In this document: positions 1 through 8,080 of the stretch, piece by piece
Position numbering within the stretch: the stretch's first letter is position 1
How the letters are laid out: each line of letters starts with the position of its first letter
Assembly (NCBI RefSeq): GCF_900167915.1
Contig: NZ_FUYM01000021.1
Span: forward strand, 1-39,659
Reading direction: 5' to 3'
Length of the DNA stretch: 39,659 nucleotides
From: Rhizorhabdus histidinilytica
GTDB lineage: Bacteria; Pseudomonadota; Alphaproteobacteria; Sphingomonadales; Sphingomonadaceae
The notes under the pieces: model-generated
Told to the model about the DNA's origin: nothing
Databases searched by the model: none
What the model saw: the letters and a program-made list of their open reading frames with translations, nothing else
Position numbers and translations under genes: made by a program

Positions 1-61
1 GCATCAGCGCTGCGACGGCGACCGACGACTTGGTCCAACCAGGATATGGATGCTTCTTCAT
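1..61 (-). CDS. 5' end of a minus-strand gene cut by the window edge (signal peptide or first membrane segment)
   Basis: Reading the minus strand from an ATG at 61 gives MKKHPYPGWTKSS followed by VAVAAL and then the window edge. A strong Shine-Dalgarno stretch (AGAAGGGGG, then TTTT) stands directly before the ATG, which supports a real start. Two lysines, then a Trp and a run of small hydrophobic residues fit either a signal peptide or the first transmembrane helix of a transporter; 20 codons cannot decide between them. The gene is divergent from the TIGR04076/aldo-keto reductase operon, so the 464-base gap between them probably carries both promoters. Confidence 0.55.
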   Translation of the reverse strand, partial: MKKHPYPGWTKSSVAVAALM

Positions 62-525
62 AAAACCCCCTTCTGTCTGCCTCGATCGTCTGCGGCAGGT
101 GGTGATGTTCGTCCCTGTTTGTGGATCGATGCTGGCATAGTCGGCGTTGGTAAACCGTATAACATCGAGTTTTCTGGCGAGCGCTGTGCCCGAATGCTCG
201 ATGAAAATCCCCAGATATTCCGGAAAAACTGGCCATAACTACGCCATTGGCTCGGCTTGTGCCCATCCTCCCCATTTATAAAATCGAATTTCTTCGATTA
301 TTAAGGCTGCGCCATTGATGTCAATAGGGTCCCGCCGCCGCGCACAAATTTATTGATCGTCCGGGCGGTCGATATTTCGCTTCGGCCCCTGGCAGGCCGA
401 TCCGACGGGCGGGTAATTTTTCAATTAAAAGCAATTTATTCCGGTTTTGCGCAATTCCTATCGCGCCATCCGGCACTGAAGCGCGCATCCTCCTTCCGCA
501 GACAAGAATGAATGTGGGAGGTATC
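62..525. promoter_or_regulatory. Divergent intergenic region with an AT-rich inverted repeat
   Basis: No convincing gene lies in this gap. It is clearly more AT-rich than the neighbouring genes, especially 280-310 and 415-445. It contains a perfect 7-bp inverted repeat, AATCGAA (282-288), TTTC, TTCGATT (293-299), which could be an operator or a small hairpin. Tracts such as 416-440 (TTTTTCAATTAAAAGC) could hold the promoter of the plus-strand operon. The 62-codon plus-strand reading frame at 50-238 lacks family resemblance and overlaps the supported minus-strand start, so I do not call it a gene. Confidence 0.45.
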
Positions 526-906
526 ATGAGCAGCGCGGCGGCAGACGACGGCTATCCGCTTCATGATCTTCGCGTCGAAGTGATGCCGGAGGCAGATGGA
601 AAGCCCTTCATCTGCAAACACAAGGCGGGTGACTATTTTACCGTTACTGACGACGATCTGATCACCATGGGGGAGGGGGTGCGTTTCCCCATGTATTCGC
701 TGGCGGCTATCCTGCCGTTGCTGCCGGCCAAGCAGCGAGACCTTCATCCCAACGACTGGATGAACACCGACGCGGTGATTGCCTGTCCCGACCCGCATTG
801 CGGCGGCCGCTTCAGGATCATCCGCGAGACCCGCCGGATGCACAGCCATTCGGAGAATTCGGCGCTGCCGCTCGACAAGACCAGCCAAGCAGAGGACCAT
901 GCATGA
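526..906 (+). CDS. TIGR04076 family protein, 126 aa
   Basis: The protein begins MSSAAADDGYPLHDLRV and carries the layout of the small TIGR04076 family. That is a short beta-rich segment ending in GDYFTV, a central FPMYSLAAILPLLPAKQR helix, and a final segment with a Cys pair (IACPDPHCGG) and a beta strand (RFRIIRE). The family's biochemical role is not known. I chose the ATG at 526 over the in-frame ATG at 508 because GGGAGG lies just before it. The stop overlaps the ATG of the aldo/keto reductase (ATGA), so the two are translationally coupled, which suggests an accessory role in the same pathway. The identification rests on overall pattern, not on a unique motif. Confidence 0.6.
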   Translation: MSSAAADDGYPLHDLRVEVMPEADGKPFICKHKAGDYFTVTDDDLITMGEGVRFPMYSLAAILPLLPAKQRDLHPNDWMNTDAVIACPDPHCGGRFRIIRETRRMHSHSENSALPLDKTSQAEDHA

Positions 907-2045
907 CCATTCCCCGCGTAAATCTGCGCCCCGATTTTTCGGTTCCCCGCGTCATCAAGGGAAACTGGCAGATCGCCGATGACCATAGCAGCAGCGTGCG
1001 CGACGATGACGACATGTACCGCCACATGGTGTCCTTCGTCGATGCGGGGATCACCGCCTTCGACTGCGGCGACGTCTATTATGGGGTGGAGGAGCGGATC
1101 GGCCGCTTCATCGAACGCTTCCGGCGCGAGCGCGGGCCGGCCGAAGCCTCCCAGGTCGCGGTCCACACCAAATATATCCCAGCCTTCCTCCAGGAGGAGG
1201 AACTGCGCAACCACAGCCGCCAGACCGTCGTCGACACCATCGACCGCTCGCTCGCCCGGCTGAAGGTCGAGCGGCTCGACCTCGTCCAGCTCCACTGGTG
1301 GAACTACGAGATCGACGGCAATGTCGAGACCGCGCTGATCCTCAAGGAGCTTCAGCAGGCGGGCAAGATCCACCATATCGGCGGCACCAACTATAATGTC
1401 GCCGAGCTGGCCAAGATGGTCGATGCCGGCGTCGACATCGTCGCCAACCAGGTGCAATATTCGCTGACCGACCGCCGTCCCAAGAACGGCATGGAGCAAT
1501 ATTGTGCCGAAAACGACATCCAGCTCCTTTGCTATGGATCGATCGGCGGCGGGCTGATCTCGTCGAAGTGGCTCGGCATCCCCGATCCGGGCAAGCCCAC
1601 CTTCGAAAATGTCTCGCTCGACAAATATTACCGCATCATCGTCGATTTCGGCGGCTGGGCGCTGTTCCAGGAGCTGCTGCGGACGCTCGACACGATCGGC
1701 GCCAAGCATGGCGTCGCGATCCCGGCGGTTGCCAGTCGCTACGTCCTCGACCAGCCGAGCGTCGCCGCGGTGATCCAGGGCGCCCGGCACGACCGGCACC
1801 TCGCCCAGAACCTCAAATTGTTCGCATTCGCGCTCGACGACGAGGACCGGCAGGCGATCGACGCGGTGCTCGCGCGTTCCACCGGGCCGGCCGGCGACTG
1901 CTACGACCTCGACCGCATCGAGGACCGCGACGCGATCGAGAATGTCGCGACCGATTATTTCGATGTCGAGGACGGCAAGCTCGTCATCCGCCATCGCGAT
2001 CCGGTCGTGCTCGCCGAACCCTATGGGCATCACATCAAGGCTTGA
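903..2045 (+). CDS. Aldo/keto reductase, 380 aa
   Basis: This is an NAD(P)H-type aldo/keto reductase of the (beta/alpha)8-barrel family, a cytosolic carbonyl reductase. The catalytic tetrad can be read: Asp54 and Tyr59 in FDCGDVYYG, Lys90 in VHTKYIP, and His131 in LVQLHWWNYE. The segment ending VIQGARHDRHLAQNL near the C-terminus resembles the cofactor-binding loop. At 380 residues it is longer than the usual 280-340 because of an acidic C-terminal extension (about residues 305-380, YDLDRIEDRD...). The start at 903 overlaps the preceding stop (ATGA); the longer open frame upstream is only a shadow of the TIGR04076 gene. A 53-base gap follows, then the DMFase-like gene. It could reduce an aldehyde or ketone made by the hydrolase; the substrate is unknown. 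Confidence 0.85.
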   Translation: MTIPRVNLRPDFSVPRVIKGNWQIADDHSSSVRDDDDMYRHMVSFVDAGITAFDCGDVYYGVEERIGRFIERFRRERGPAEASQVAVHTKYIPAFLQEEELRNHSRQTVVDTIDRSLARLKVERLDLVQLHWWNYEIDGNVETALILKELQQAGKIHHIGGTNYNVAELAKMVDAGVDIVANQVQYSLTDRRPKNGMEQYCAENDIQLLCYGSIGGGLISSKWLGIPDPGKPTFENVSLDKYYRIIVDFGGWALFQELLRTLDTIGAKHGVAIPAVASRYVLDQPSVAAVIQGARHDRHLAQNLKLFAFALDDEDRQAIDAVLARSTGPAGDCYDLDRIEDRDAIENVATDYFDVEDGKLVIRHRDPVVLAEPYGHHIKA

Positions 2046-2098
2046 GGCCTATCGACTGAGCTATTGAGCGGGCCGGATCGTCCTTCTGGAGGCAGTGC

Positions 2099-4174
2099 GT
2101 GGAGCTACCCATCACCGGATATGCCAAGAAGCTGAACGTCGCGCCGGGCGAAACCGTGGAATTCGCGGTGAGCACGGCTGCGGCCAGCTTCGAGGCACGG
2201 CTGGTGAAGCTCCACCGCGATCCGGCCTTGTTCGAGCCGATCGCCTCGGACGTCGACGGCCACTATCCGGGGAAGGTCCAGCCGATCCGGATGGGCAGCC
2301 ATGCCGTGCTCGCGCGGCCGGCTTCCGGCTGGCCGATGGACCTCGCGCTTTCGCTCCATCTGTGCCCGACGGCCGAAAGCCCGGAACGACAGGGCGTTCT
2401 CTCCAGCGGCCCCGATCACGGCCTGTTCGTCGAGGCGGGGCTGATCGTCGCGCGGGGCGGGGGCGTCGAGCTTCGCTCCGACATCCCGCTGCGGCCGAAC
2501 CATTGGTATCGGGTCGTCCTCACGCCGGGCAGCCCGACCCGGCTGGAGGTGACGCCGCTCGACGATCGCGAGGTCGGCGGCGTTGTCGAAACGACGGAGG
2601 ATTTCGAGCCGATCCGCGCCGAGGGTTTCCGGCTCTCCGGCTGGTGGGATGGGGAGGCGACCGTCGGCTGCCTCGACGGCAAGATCGCCCGGCCGGCGAT
2701 CCGCTCGGCAGCGCAGGGAGCGATCGCCGAATGGGACATGAGCCGGCACCACGAAACCGCGCGCGTCGTCGATGTCGCAGGCGGCGGGAACGAACTGCGC
2801 CTGGTTCAGCATCCCCGCCGCGCGGTCACCGGACCGGCCTGGGACGGCACCGCCCAAGAACCGCGCCAGCAGCCGTCGCACTATGACGCGATCGCCTTCC
2901 ACAGCGATGACCTGACCGATGCCGGCTGGGCGACGACGCTCGCCTGGACGGTGCCCGCGACCCTCGCCAGCGGCGTCTATGCGCTGCAGGTGTCGACGGC
3001 CGAGGGCTCCGATCATCTGCCGTTCCTGGTGACGCCGGGCAGGGAGCAGGCGAAGCCCCGTTGCGCCTTCCTGGCCCCGACCTTCAGCTATCTGGCCTAT
3101 GGCAATGAGCGCCATTGGTGGCACATGCCCAATGTCGAGGCGCGCACCGGCAAGCCGCTCGAGCATAGCGTCACTGCCGCCGAGCTGTGGGCGGCCGGGC
3201 ACGGGATGCTGAGTCCCTATGACCGCCATCGCGACGGCACCGGCTGCACCCACGCATCCTGGCTGCATCCGATCGTCAATTTCCGCGCCGGCTATCACCA
3301 TCCCTATATCGGCGGCCCCCACCAGCTCAGCGCCGACCTGCTGATCCTCGACTGGCTCGACGGCATCGGCGAGCCGGTCGACGTGGTGACCGATCACGAC
3401 TTGCATGTCCGGGGCGCCGAGGCGTTGCGGGGCTATGCGGTGGTGATGACCGGCAGCCATCCCGAATATGTCAGCGCCGCCGTGCTCGATGCGCTCGACG
3501 CCTTCAACCGGCAGGGCGGAAGCCTGGTCTATTTCGGCGGCAACGGCTTCTACTGCGCGGTCTCGACCTATCCGGACGAGCCGCACGTCATGGAACTGCG
3601 GCGCGGCCACACCGGCGGCGCGCACTGGAAATCGCCGCCCGGCGAGGCGCACCACGCCTCGACCGGCGAACTGGGCGGCAAGTGGAAGCTGCGCGACCGA
3701 TCGGCGCATCGGCTGTTCGGCGTCGGGACCTCGTCGGTGACGTTCGATCGCGGCAGCCCCTATGTCCGCACCGAGGCGAGCCACGATCCCGCTTATGCCT
3801 GGGTGTTCGACGGCGTCGAGGATGACGTGATCGATACCGAGAGCTGCGTCCTCGGCCAGCCGGGCGGTTTCGAATATGACCGGATGGACCCCGGCCTGGG
3901 CACCCCGGCCGATGCCGTCTGCCTCGCGGTCGCGCGGTTCGATCCGCCGGTCACCGAATATCTGCTCGACGACGGACGCTGGACCGGGACGCTGGGCGAG
4001 AACCGGGCCGACCTCGTGCTGATCCCCGGCCATGGCCGGCGCGGCGACATATTCTCGGTCGGGTCGATCGCCTGGACCGGCTGCCTGCTGACCGACGACG
4101 GAGCCAACAAGGTCGCCACCATCACCCGCAACGTGCTGCGGCGCTTCGCCGGGCGGGGAGGGGCCGATGGATAG
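2099..4174 (+). CDS. N,N-dimethylformamidase large-subunit-like hydrolase, copy 1 (691 aa)
   Basis: The start is a GTG at 2099 with GGAGG seven bases upstream. An N-terminal beta-sandwich (about 1-60) and a LamG/ConA-like domain (about 70-240, SGPDHGLFVEAG...GKIARPAI) precede a C-terminal domain of the DMFA2 type. Known dimethylformamidase uses a mononuclear iron held by two Tyr and one Glu, with a nearby His, to hydrolyse N-substituted formamides. Here Tyr334 (YLAYGNERHWW), Tyr374 (SPYDRHRDG) and His454-Pro-Glu456 (TGSHPEY) have 40- and 80-residue spacings close to those I recall for the characterised enzyme. Further conserved blocks are YFGGNGFY and ELRRGH. The enzyme's small subunit is not encoded nearby. 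The protein has no signal peptide, so it acts in the cytosol. The stop overlaps the MFS start by eight bases. Amidohydrolase activity is an inference; the substrate is unknown. Confidence 0.75.
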   Translation: MELPITGYAKKLNVAPGETVEFAVSTAAASFEARLVKLHRDPALFEPIASDVDGHYPGKVQPIRMGSHAVLARPASGWPMDLALSLHLCPTAESPERQGVLSSGPDHGLFVEAGLIVARGGGVELRSDIPLRPNHWYRVVLTPGSPTRLEVTPLDDREVGGVVETTEDFEPIRAEGFRLSGWWDGEATVGCLDGKIARPAIRSAAQGAIAEWDMSRHHETARVVDVAGGGNELRLVQHPRRAVTGPAWDGTAQEPRQQPSHYDAIAFHSDDLTDAGWATTLAWTVPATLASGVYALQVSTAEGSDHLPFLVTPGREQAKPRCAFLAPTFSYLAYGNERHWWHMPNVEARTGKPLEHSVTAAELWAAGHGMLSPYDRHRDGTGCTHASWLHPIVNFRAGYHHPYIGGPHQLSADLLILDWLDGIGEPVDVVTDHDLHVRGAEALRGYAVVMTGSHPEYVSAAVLDALDAFNRQGGSLVYFGGNGFYCAVSTYPDEPHVMELRRGHTGGAHWKSPPGEAHHASTGELGGKWKLRDRSAHRLFGVGTSSVTFDRGSPYVRTEASHDPAYAWVFDGVEDDVIDTESCVLGQPGGFEYDRMDPGLGTPADAVCLAVARFDPPVTEYLLDDGRWTGTLGENRADLVLIPGHGRRGDIFSVGSIAWTGCLLTDDGANKVATITRNVLRRFAGRGGADG

Positions 4175-5531
4175 GCGGGCGGAGCTTCCGGCCATGGCGA
4201 TGGCGCTTCCCGCGCGGCCTGGACCCCTCCCTGCGAACACAGGGCGCTATGGCTGGTACGTGGTCGGCGTCCTCGTGCTCGCCTATATCGCGGCGTTCCT
4301 CGACCGGCAGATATTGAGCCTGCTCGTCGGGCCGATCAAACGCGACATCGGTATTTCCGACGTCCAGATCGGCCTGTTGCAGGGGCTGGCCTTCGCGATC
4401 TTCTATTCGACCTGCATCCTGCCGGCCGGATGGCTGGTCGACCGGTTCAACCGGCGCAACATCCTCGCCATGGCGCTGGCGATCTGGTGCCTGATGACGA
4501 TCGCCTGCGGGCTGTCGCGTAGCTTCCCCGAACTGTTCATGGCGCGGATGGGGGTGGGCATCGGCGAAGCCGTGCTGGGCCCCGCCGCCTTCTCGCTGAT
4601 CAGCAATTATTTCGCGAAGGACCGGCTGCCGCTGGCGATCAGCGTCTATTCGATCGGCGGTTCGCTCGGGGCCGGCCTCGCCTATATCTTCGGCGCGTTC
4701 GCCGAGCAGATGGCCGCGCCGGCGACCGCGGCGCTGCCCTTCCTCCAGGGCTTCGCGCCGTGGCAGGCCGCCTTCTTCATCGTCGCCGCACCGGGCTTCG
4801 CGATCTCGCTGCTGATCCTGACGATCCGCGAGCCGGTGCGCCTGCGGGCGGCGGGCGCGCACGGCGGACCCGCCCTCCGAGCCTTCCTGTCGCCGCGCAG
4901 GCGCTTCCTCGCGCATTACTGCCTCGGCATCGGGCTGCTCACCAGCGTCAGCTATGCGAACATGGCCTGGATTCCGGCGATGTTCGAGCGAAGCTATGGC
5001 TGGGCGACGGCCGATACTGCCCGCTGGCTGGGGCTGATGATGCTCGTCTTCGGGACGGCCGGCATCCTGGCCGGCGGTATGGGGGCGATCCGGCTGTCGC
5101 GGCACCACGCCGACGCTACGCTGCGGCTGGCGGCGATCATCGCGCTGATACTCGCGCCGATCTGCCTGGTCGCGGCGATCGCGGGAAATCCTTATCTGTC
5201 GCTGGCGCTCTACGTTCCCTTCACCTTTCTTTCGACCTCGTTCGTCTCGCTCGGCCCGACGGCGATCCAGCTGATCACGCCCGACGCGCTGCGCGGGCGC
5301 GTCAACGGCCTCGCGCTGATGCTGGTGAACATCATCGGGATATCGGTCGGTCCGCTGGTCGTCGCACTGCTGACCGATCATCTCTTCGGCCGCGAGGCGA
5401 TGCTGCGCTGGGGACTGGGCATCGGCAGCGGCCTGCTGTCGCTCACGGCCGGCCTGTGCCTGCTGACCGGACTTTCCGCCTATCGCCGCGTCCTGCGGGA
5501 CGCCCCGGACACAGAGGAGGCATATCGATGA
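4167..5531 (+). CDS. MFS transporter (Spns/organic-anion type), 454 aa
   Basis: This is a twelve-helix major facilitator in the inner membrane. The first helix, YGWYVVGVLVLAYIAAFLDRQILSLL, carries the D-R-Q motif typical of spinster-like and sugar-acid carriers. Loop 2-3 has GWLVDRFNRRNIL, a variant of the MFS A-motif (GxLaDRxGrr). Helix 4-5 has ARMGVGIGEA. The start ATG overlaps the end of DMFase-like copy 1, so the pair is co-translated and probably works together: the carrier imports the substrate of the hydrolase or exports its product. The 24 residues before the first helix are unusually long but soluble in character. The gene ends in an ATGA overlap with a nine-codon reading frame (5528-5557). 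Confidence 0.9.
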   Translation: MDRRAELPAMAMALPARPGPLPANTGRYGWYVVGVLVLAYIAAFLDRQILSLLVGPIKRDIGISDVQIGLLQGLAFAIFYSTCILPAGWLVDRFNRRNILAMALAIWCLMTIACGLSRSFPELFMARMGVGIGEAVLGPAAFSLISNYFAKDRLPLAISVYSIGGSLGAGLAYIFGAFAEQMAAPATAALPFLQGFAPWQAAFFIVAAPGFAISLLILTIREPVRLRAAGAHGGPALRAFLSPRRRFLAHYCLGIGLLTSVSYANMAWIPAMFERSYGWATADTARWLGLMMLVFGTAGILAGGMGAIRLSRHHADATLRLAAIIALILAPICLVAAIAGNPYLSLALYVPFTFLSTSFVSLGPTAIQLITPDALRGRVNGLALMLVNIIGISVGPLVVALLTDHLFGREAMLRWGLGIGSGLLSLTAGLCLLTGLSAYRRVLRDAPDTEEAYR

Positions 5532-5557
5532 CGCATGCTTCGCTACCAAGGCTCTGA
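5528..5557 (+). other. Nine-codon reading frame coupled to the MFS gene (gene remnant or leader peptide)
   Basis: An ATG at 5528 overlaps the MFS stop as ATGA and is preceded by GGAGG with a seven-base spacer, which is a textbook re-initiation site. The frame reads MTHASLPRL and then stops at 5555-5557, where the sequence switches abruptly from GC-rich coding DNA to an AT-rich stretch. It is either a true short leader peptide or the stump of a lost gene at a recombination junction. The start is convincing, but the product is too short to identify. Confidence 0.35.
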
Positions 5558-5707
5558 ATAGTTTTTAGTCGTTACTGAAGAATATTGCCTGTGAATTTGC
5601 GCCTCAACATTGTTCTGGCGGATGATTTTGTTCGTTCTTTTGATTTGTCTTAAATTGGAAAACCGAGAACGGAAAATAAAGGCGAAATAATTTAAAGGGA
5701 GATATTT
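5558..5707 (+). promoter_or_regulatory. AT-rich upstream region of TonB receptor 1
   Basis: These 150 bases are much more AT-rich than the rest of the window (for example GATTTTGTTCG, TTTTGATTTGTCTTAAATTGG and AAATAATTTAAAGGGAG). They end in AAGGGAGATATTT before the receptor ATG. The composition and the good ribosome-binding site suggest an independent promoter for the receptor/hydrolase/SRPBCC operon. I cannot fix a -35/-10 pair with confidence. CGTTCT (5632-5637) and AGAACG (5667-5672) form a widely spaced inverted pair that might be an operator. Confidence 0.4.
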
Positions 5708-8080
5708 ATGGGTTATCGTCACGCGAAGATGATCCTGCTGTCGAGCTGCGCCATTGCACTGTGCGGCGGGCTGCAACCGGCCGCTGCGCAGGTCGAGGAT
5801 GAAGGCGCCCGGTCGGGCGGGCTCGAGGATATCGTCGTCACCGCGCGCCGCCGGGCGGAATCGGTGCAGACGACCCCGCTGTCGGTGTCGGCCTTCGACT
5901 CCCGCTCGCTTCAGGACCGGGGCCTGCAGAACATCGCCGACGTCTCGCGCGCCGTGCCGAACGTCCAGCTCGATCCTGTCGCCAACGAGTCCGGCGTGGC
6001 GTCGACCCAGATCTCGATCCGCGGCATCGGTCAGACGGACTATGTGCTGACCGTCGAGCCCGGCGTCGCCGTTTATCTGGACGGCGTCTATGTCGGCAAG
6101 TCGCTCGGCTCGCTGCTCGATACGGTGGACGTCGAGCGGGTGGAGATATTGCGCGGCCCGCAGGGGACGCTGTTCGGCAAGAACACGATCGGCGGCGCGA
6201 TCCAGGTGATCACCAAGCGCCCGACCGCCGACAACCAGGCCGAGATGGAGCTGACCACCGGGCGCTACGACCGGCTCGACGCGCGGGGCGCGATGTCCGG
6301 CCCGATCACCGACTGGCTGCGTTTCCGCCTGTCCGCCTCCTATCAGAGCCGCGACGGCTTCATGAAGCGCATCCTGCGCAGCGGCGAGCGCACCGGGGAG
6401 GTCCAGGGCGACATGAACCGGCTGGGCGGACGGCTCGTCTTCGAAGCCGACGTCGCTCCCAACCTGCTCGCGACGCTGGCCTTCGACGGAACCCGGATCC
6501 GCGAGAAGTCGCCGGCCACCTATTTGCGGCGCGTGACCGAGGATGCGGGCTTCCCCCGCCTGTTCAACCTGGCGGTACCGGGCGGCGTCTGCGCGCCCGC
6601 GGCGGGTGCGTCGCGCTTCTCCAATCCCTATTGCTTCAACGACCAATATTCGCTGCCGACCGACACGCGGGTCACCTATAATGCCGGCGGCAACACGGCC
6701 GACACCGACGTGCGGGGCGTCGCCCTGACGCTGGATTGGAAGCCGGGCGACATCAACGTCAAGTCGATCACCTCGTTCCGCAAGGTCGACGTGTTCGTCG
6801 ACCAGAACCTCGGCGGAAGCGCCTACTACAACAGCCAGGTCGGGCAGGACATCGACTTCAAGTCGTTCAGCCAGGAATATCAGCTCAGCGGCAACCTGCT
6901 CGACAAGCGGCTGTCCTACGTCCTCGGCGCCTATTACCAGCGCGAATGGGGACGGCAGCTCTTCCCGGTCCAGACCGCGCTCGCGCAGTTCCTGTCGGGC
7001 GGCGATATCAAGAACGACAGCTATGCCGCCTTCGGCCAACTCACCTACGAGATCACCAGCAGGCTCTCGCTGACCGGCGGCTTCCGCTACACCTATGAAA
7101 CGCGCCGGTTCAATCCGGGGCTCCAGCACGTCGTCGGTTATGACGACCTGTCGGTGATCAAGATCCCGGGCTTCGTGAACCCCGTCGCCAACGCCTTCGG
7201 CGCACCCGGCACGCCGCTGTTCCCGGCGGGATGGTACAAGCGGAACAGCAAGGCGGGCACGCCGATGATCTCGCTGAGCTACAAGCCGGTCGACGACGTG
7301 ATGCTCTATGCGACCTATGCGAAGGGCTTCAAGGGCGGTGGCTTCACCATGCGCTTCTTCCCGCCGGTCAGGCCGGCAGCAGGCGTCGATCCCGACACTC
7401 TGATCCCCTATGCCAAGCCCGAAAAGGCGACCTCCTACGAGGCGGGCATCAAGAGTGAGTGGCTCGGCGGCAAGCTGCGCCTGAACGTCGCGGGCTTCAT
7501 CACCGACTACAACAACATCCAGGTCACCTACACGATCGATCCAGACGGTCCGGGGCCGATCGGCCGCTTCCTGCCGGTGCTCGCCAATTCGGGTTCGGCC
7601 CGCATCAAGGGCATCGAGGTCGAGGGCGCGGCGGTGCCGACCGACTGGCTGCGGATCGACGGCAGCCTCGGCTATATCGACGCCAAATACCGCAAGTTCA
7701 CCGCGGCGGCGATCGGCGCCTATCCCGCCGCGCTGGGCTTCGACCTGCCCAACACGCCGAAGTGGACCTACAATGTCGGGACGACGGTGACCTTCTTCGA
7801 CAACGAGTCCGGCAATGTGTTCCTGCGCGCCGACTGGGCCTATCGCAGCAGCCAGTTCAAGGAGTTCTCGAACAACCCGTCGCTGTTCCAGAAGGGGTAC
7901 GGCATCCTCAATGCGGGGCTGACCTATCGGTCCGCCGACCGGAACTGGGACGTGACGCTGGGCGGCACCAACCTGACCGACAAGGCCTATATCGTCAGCG
8001 GCGTCGCCAGCTCCGATCGCGCGCAGGCGGTGCGGTCGCGGCCGCGCGAATGGTACCTGACCCTGCGGCACAAGATATGA
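5708..8080 (+). CDS. TonB-dependent receptor 1 (790 aa)
   Basis: This is an outer-membrane TonB-dependent receptor. The signal peptide (ILLSSCAIALCGGLQPAAA, cleavage near residue 27) is followed by the TonB box EDIVVTARRR. The plug domain has ISIRGIGQTDY, YLDGVYVG, VERVEILRGPQGTLFGKNTIGGAI and VITKRP, and a 22-strand barrel ends in SRPREWYLTLRHKI. The SVQTTPLSVSAF/FGKNTIGGAI pattern is that of the large sphingomonad receptor family that imports plant- or xenobiotic-derived aromatics and related compounds. The start has AAGGGAG upstream. Its stop overlaps the start of DMFase-like copy 2 (ATGA), so importer and hydrolase are made together. It is closely similar along its whole length to receptor 2 (10662-13040), so the two are paralogs from a local duplication. 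The transported compound is unknown. Confidence 0.92.
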   Translation: MGYRHAKMILLSSCAIALCGGLQPAAAQVEDEGARSGGLEDIVVTARRRAESVQTTPLSVSAFDSRSLQDRGLQNIADVSRAVPNVQLDPVANESGVASTQISIRGIGQTDYVLTVEPGVAVYLDGVYVGKSLGSLLDTVDVERVEILRGPQGTLFGKNTIGGAIQVITKRPTADNQAEMELTTGRYDRLDARGAMSGPITDWLRFRLSASYQSRDGFMKRILRSGERTGEVQGDMNRLGGRLVFEADVAPNLLATLAFDGTRIREKSPATYLRRVTEDAGFPRLFNLAVPGGVCAPAAGASRFSNPYCFNDQYSLPTDTRVTYNAGGNTADTDVRGVALTLDWKPGDINVKSITSFRKVDVFVDQNLGGSAYYNSQVGQDIDFKSFSQEYQLSGNLLDKRLSYVLGAYYQREWGRQLFPVQTALAQFLSGGDIKNDSYAAFGQLTYEITSRLSLTGGFRYTYETRRFNPGLQHVVGYDDLSVIKIPGFVNPVANAFGAPGTPLFPAGWYKRNSKAGTPMISLSYKPVDDVMLYATYAKGFKGGGFTMRFFPPVRPAAGVDPDTLIPYAKPEKATSYEAGIKSEWLGGKLRLNVAGFITDYNNIQVTYTIDPDGPGPIGRFLPVLANSGSARIKGIEVEGAAVPTDWLRIDGSLGYIDAKYRKFTAAAIGAYPAALGFDLPNTPKWTYNVGTTVTFFDNESGNVFLRADWAYRSSQFKEFSNNPSLFQKGYGILNAGLTYRSADRNWDVTLGGTNLTDKAYIVSGVASSDRAQAVRSRPREWYLTLRHKI

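Noticed and set aside
50-238. 62-codon plus-strand reading frame at the left end
   Set aside because: It has no family resemblance and no ribosome-binding site, and it overlaps the supported minus-strand start at 61.
2105-4240. 711-codon minus-strand frame opposite the first hydrolase
   Set aside because: Its Arg/Gly/Ala-rich translation without domains is the usual antisense shadow of a GC-rich gene; the plus-strand protein has clear family motifs.
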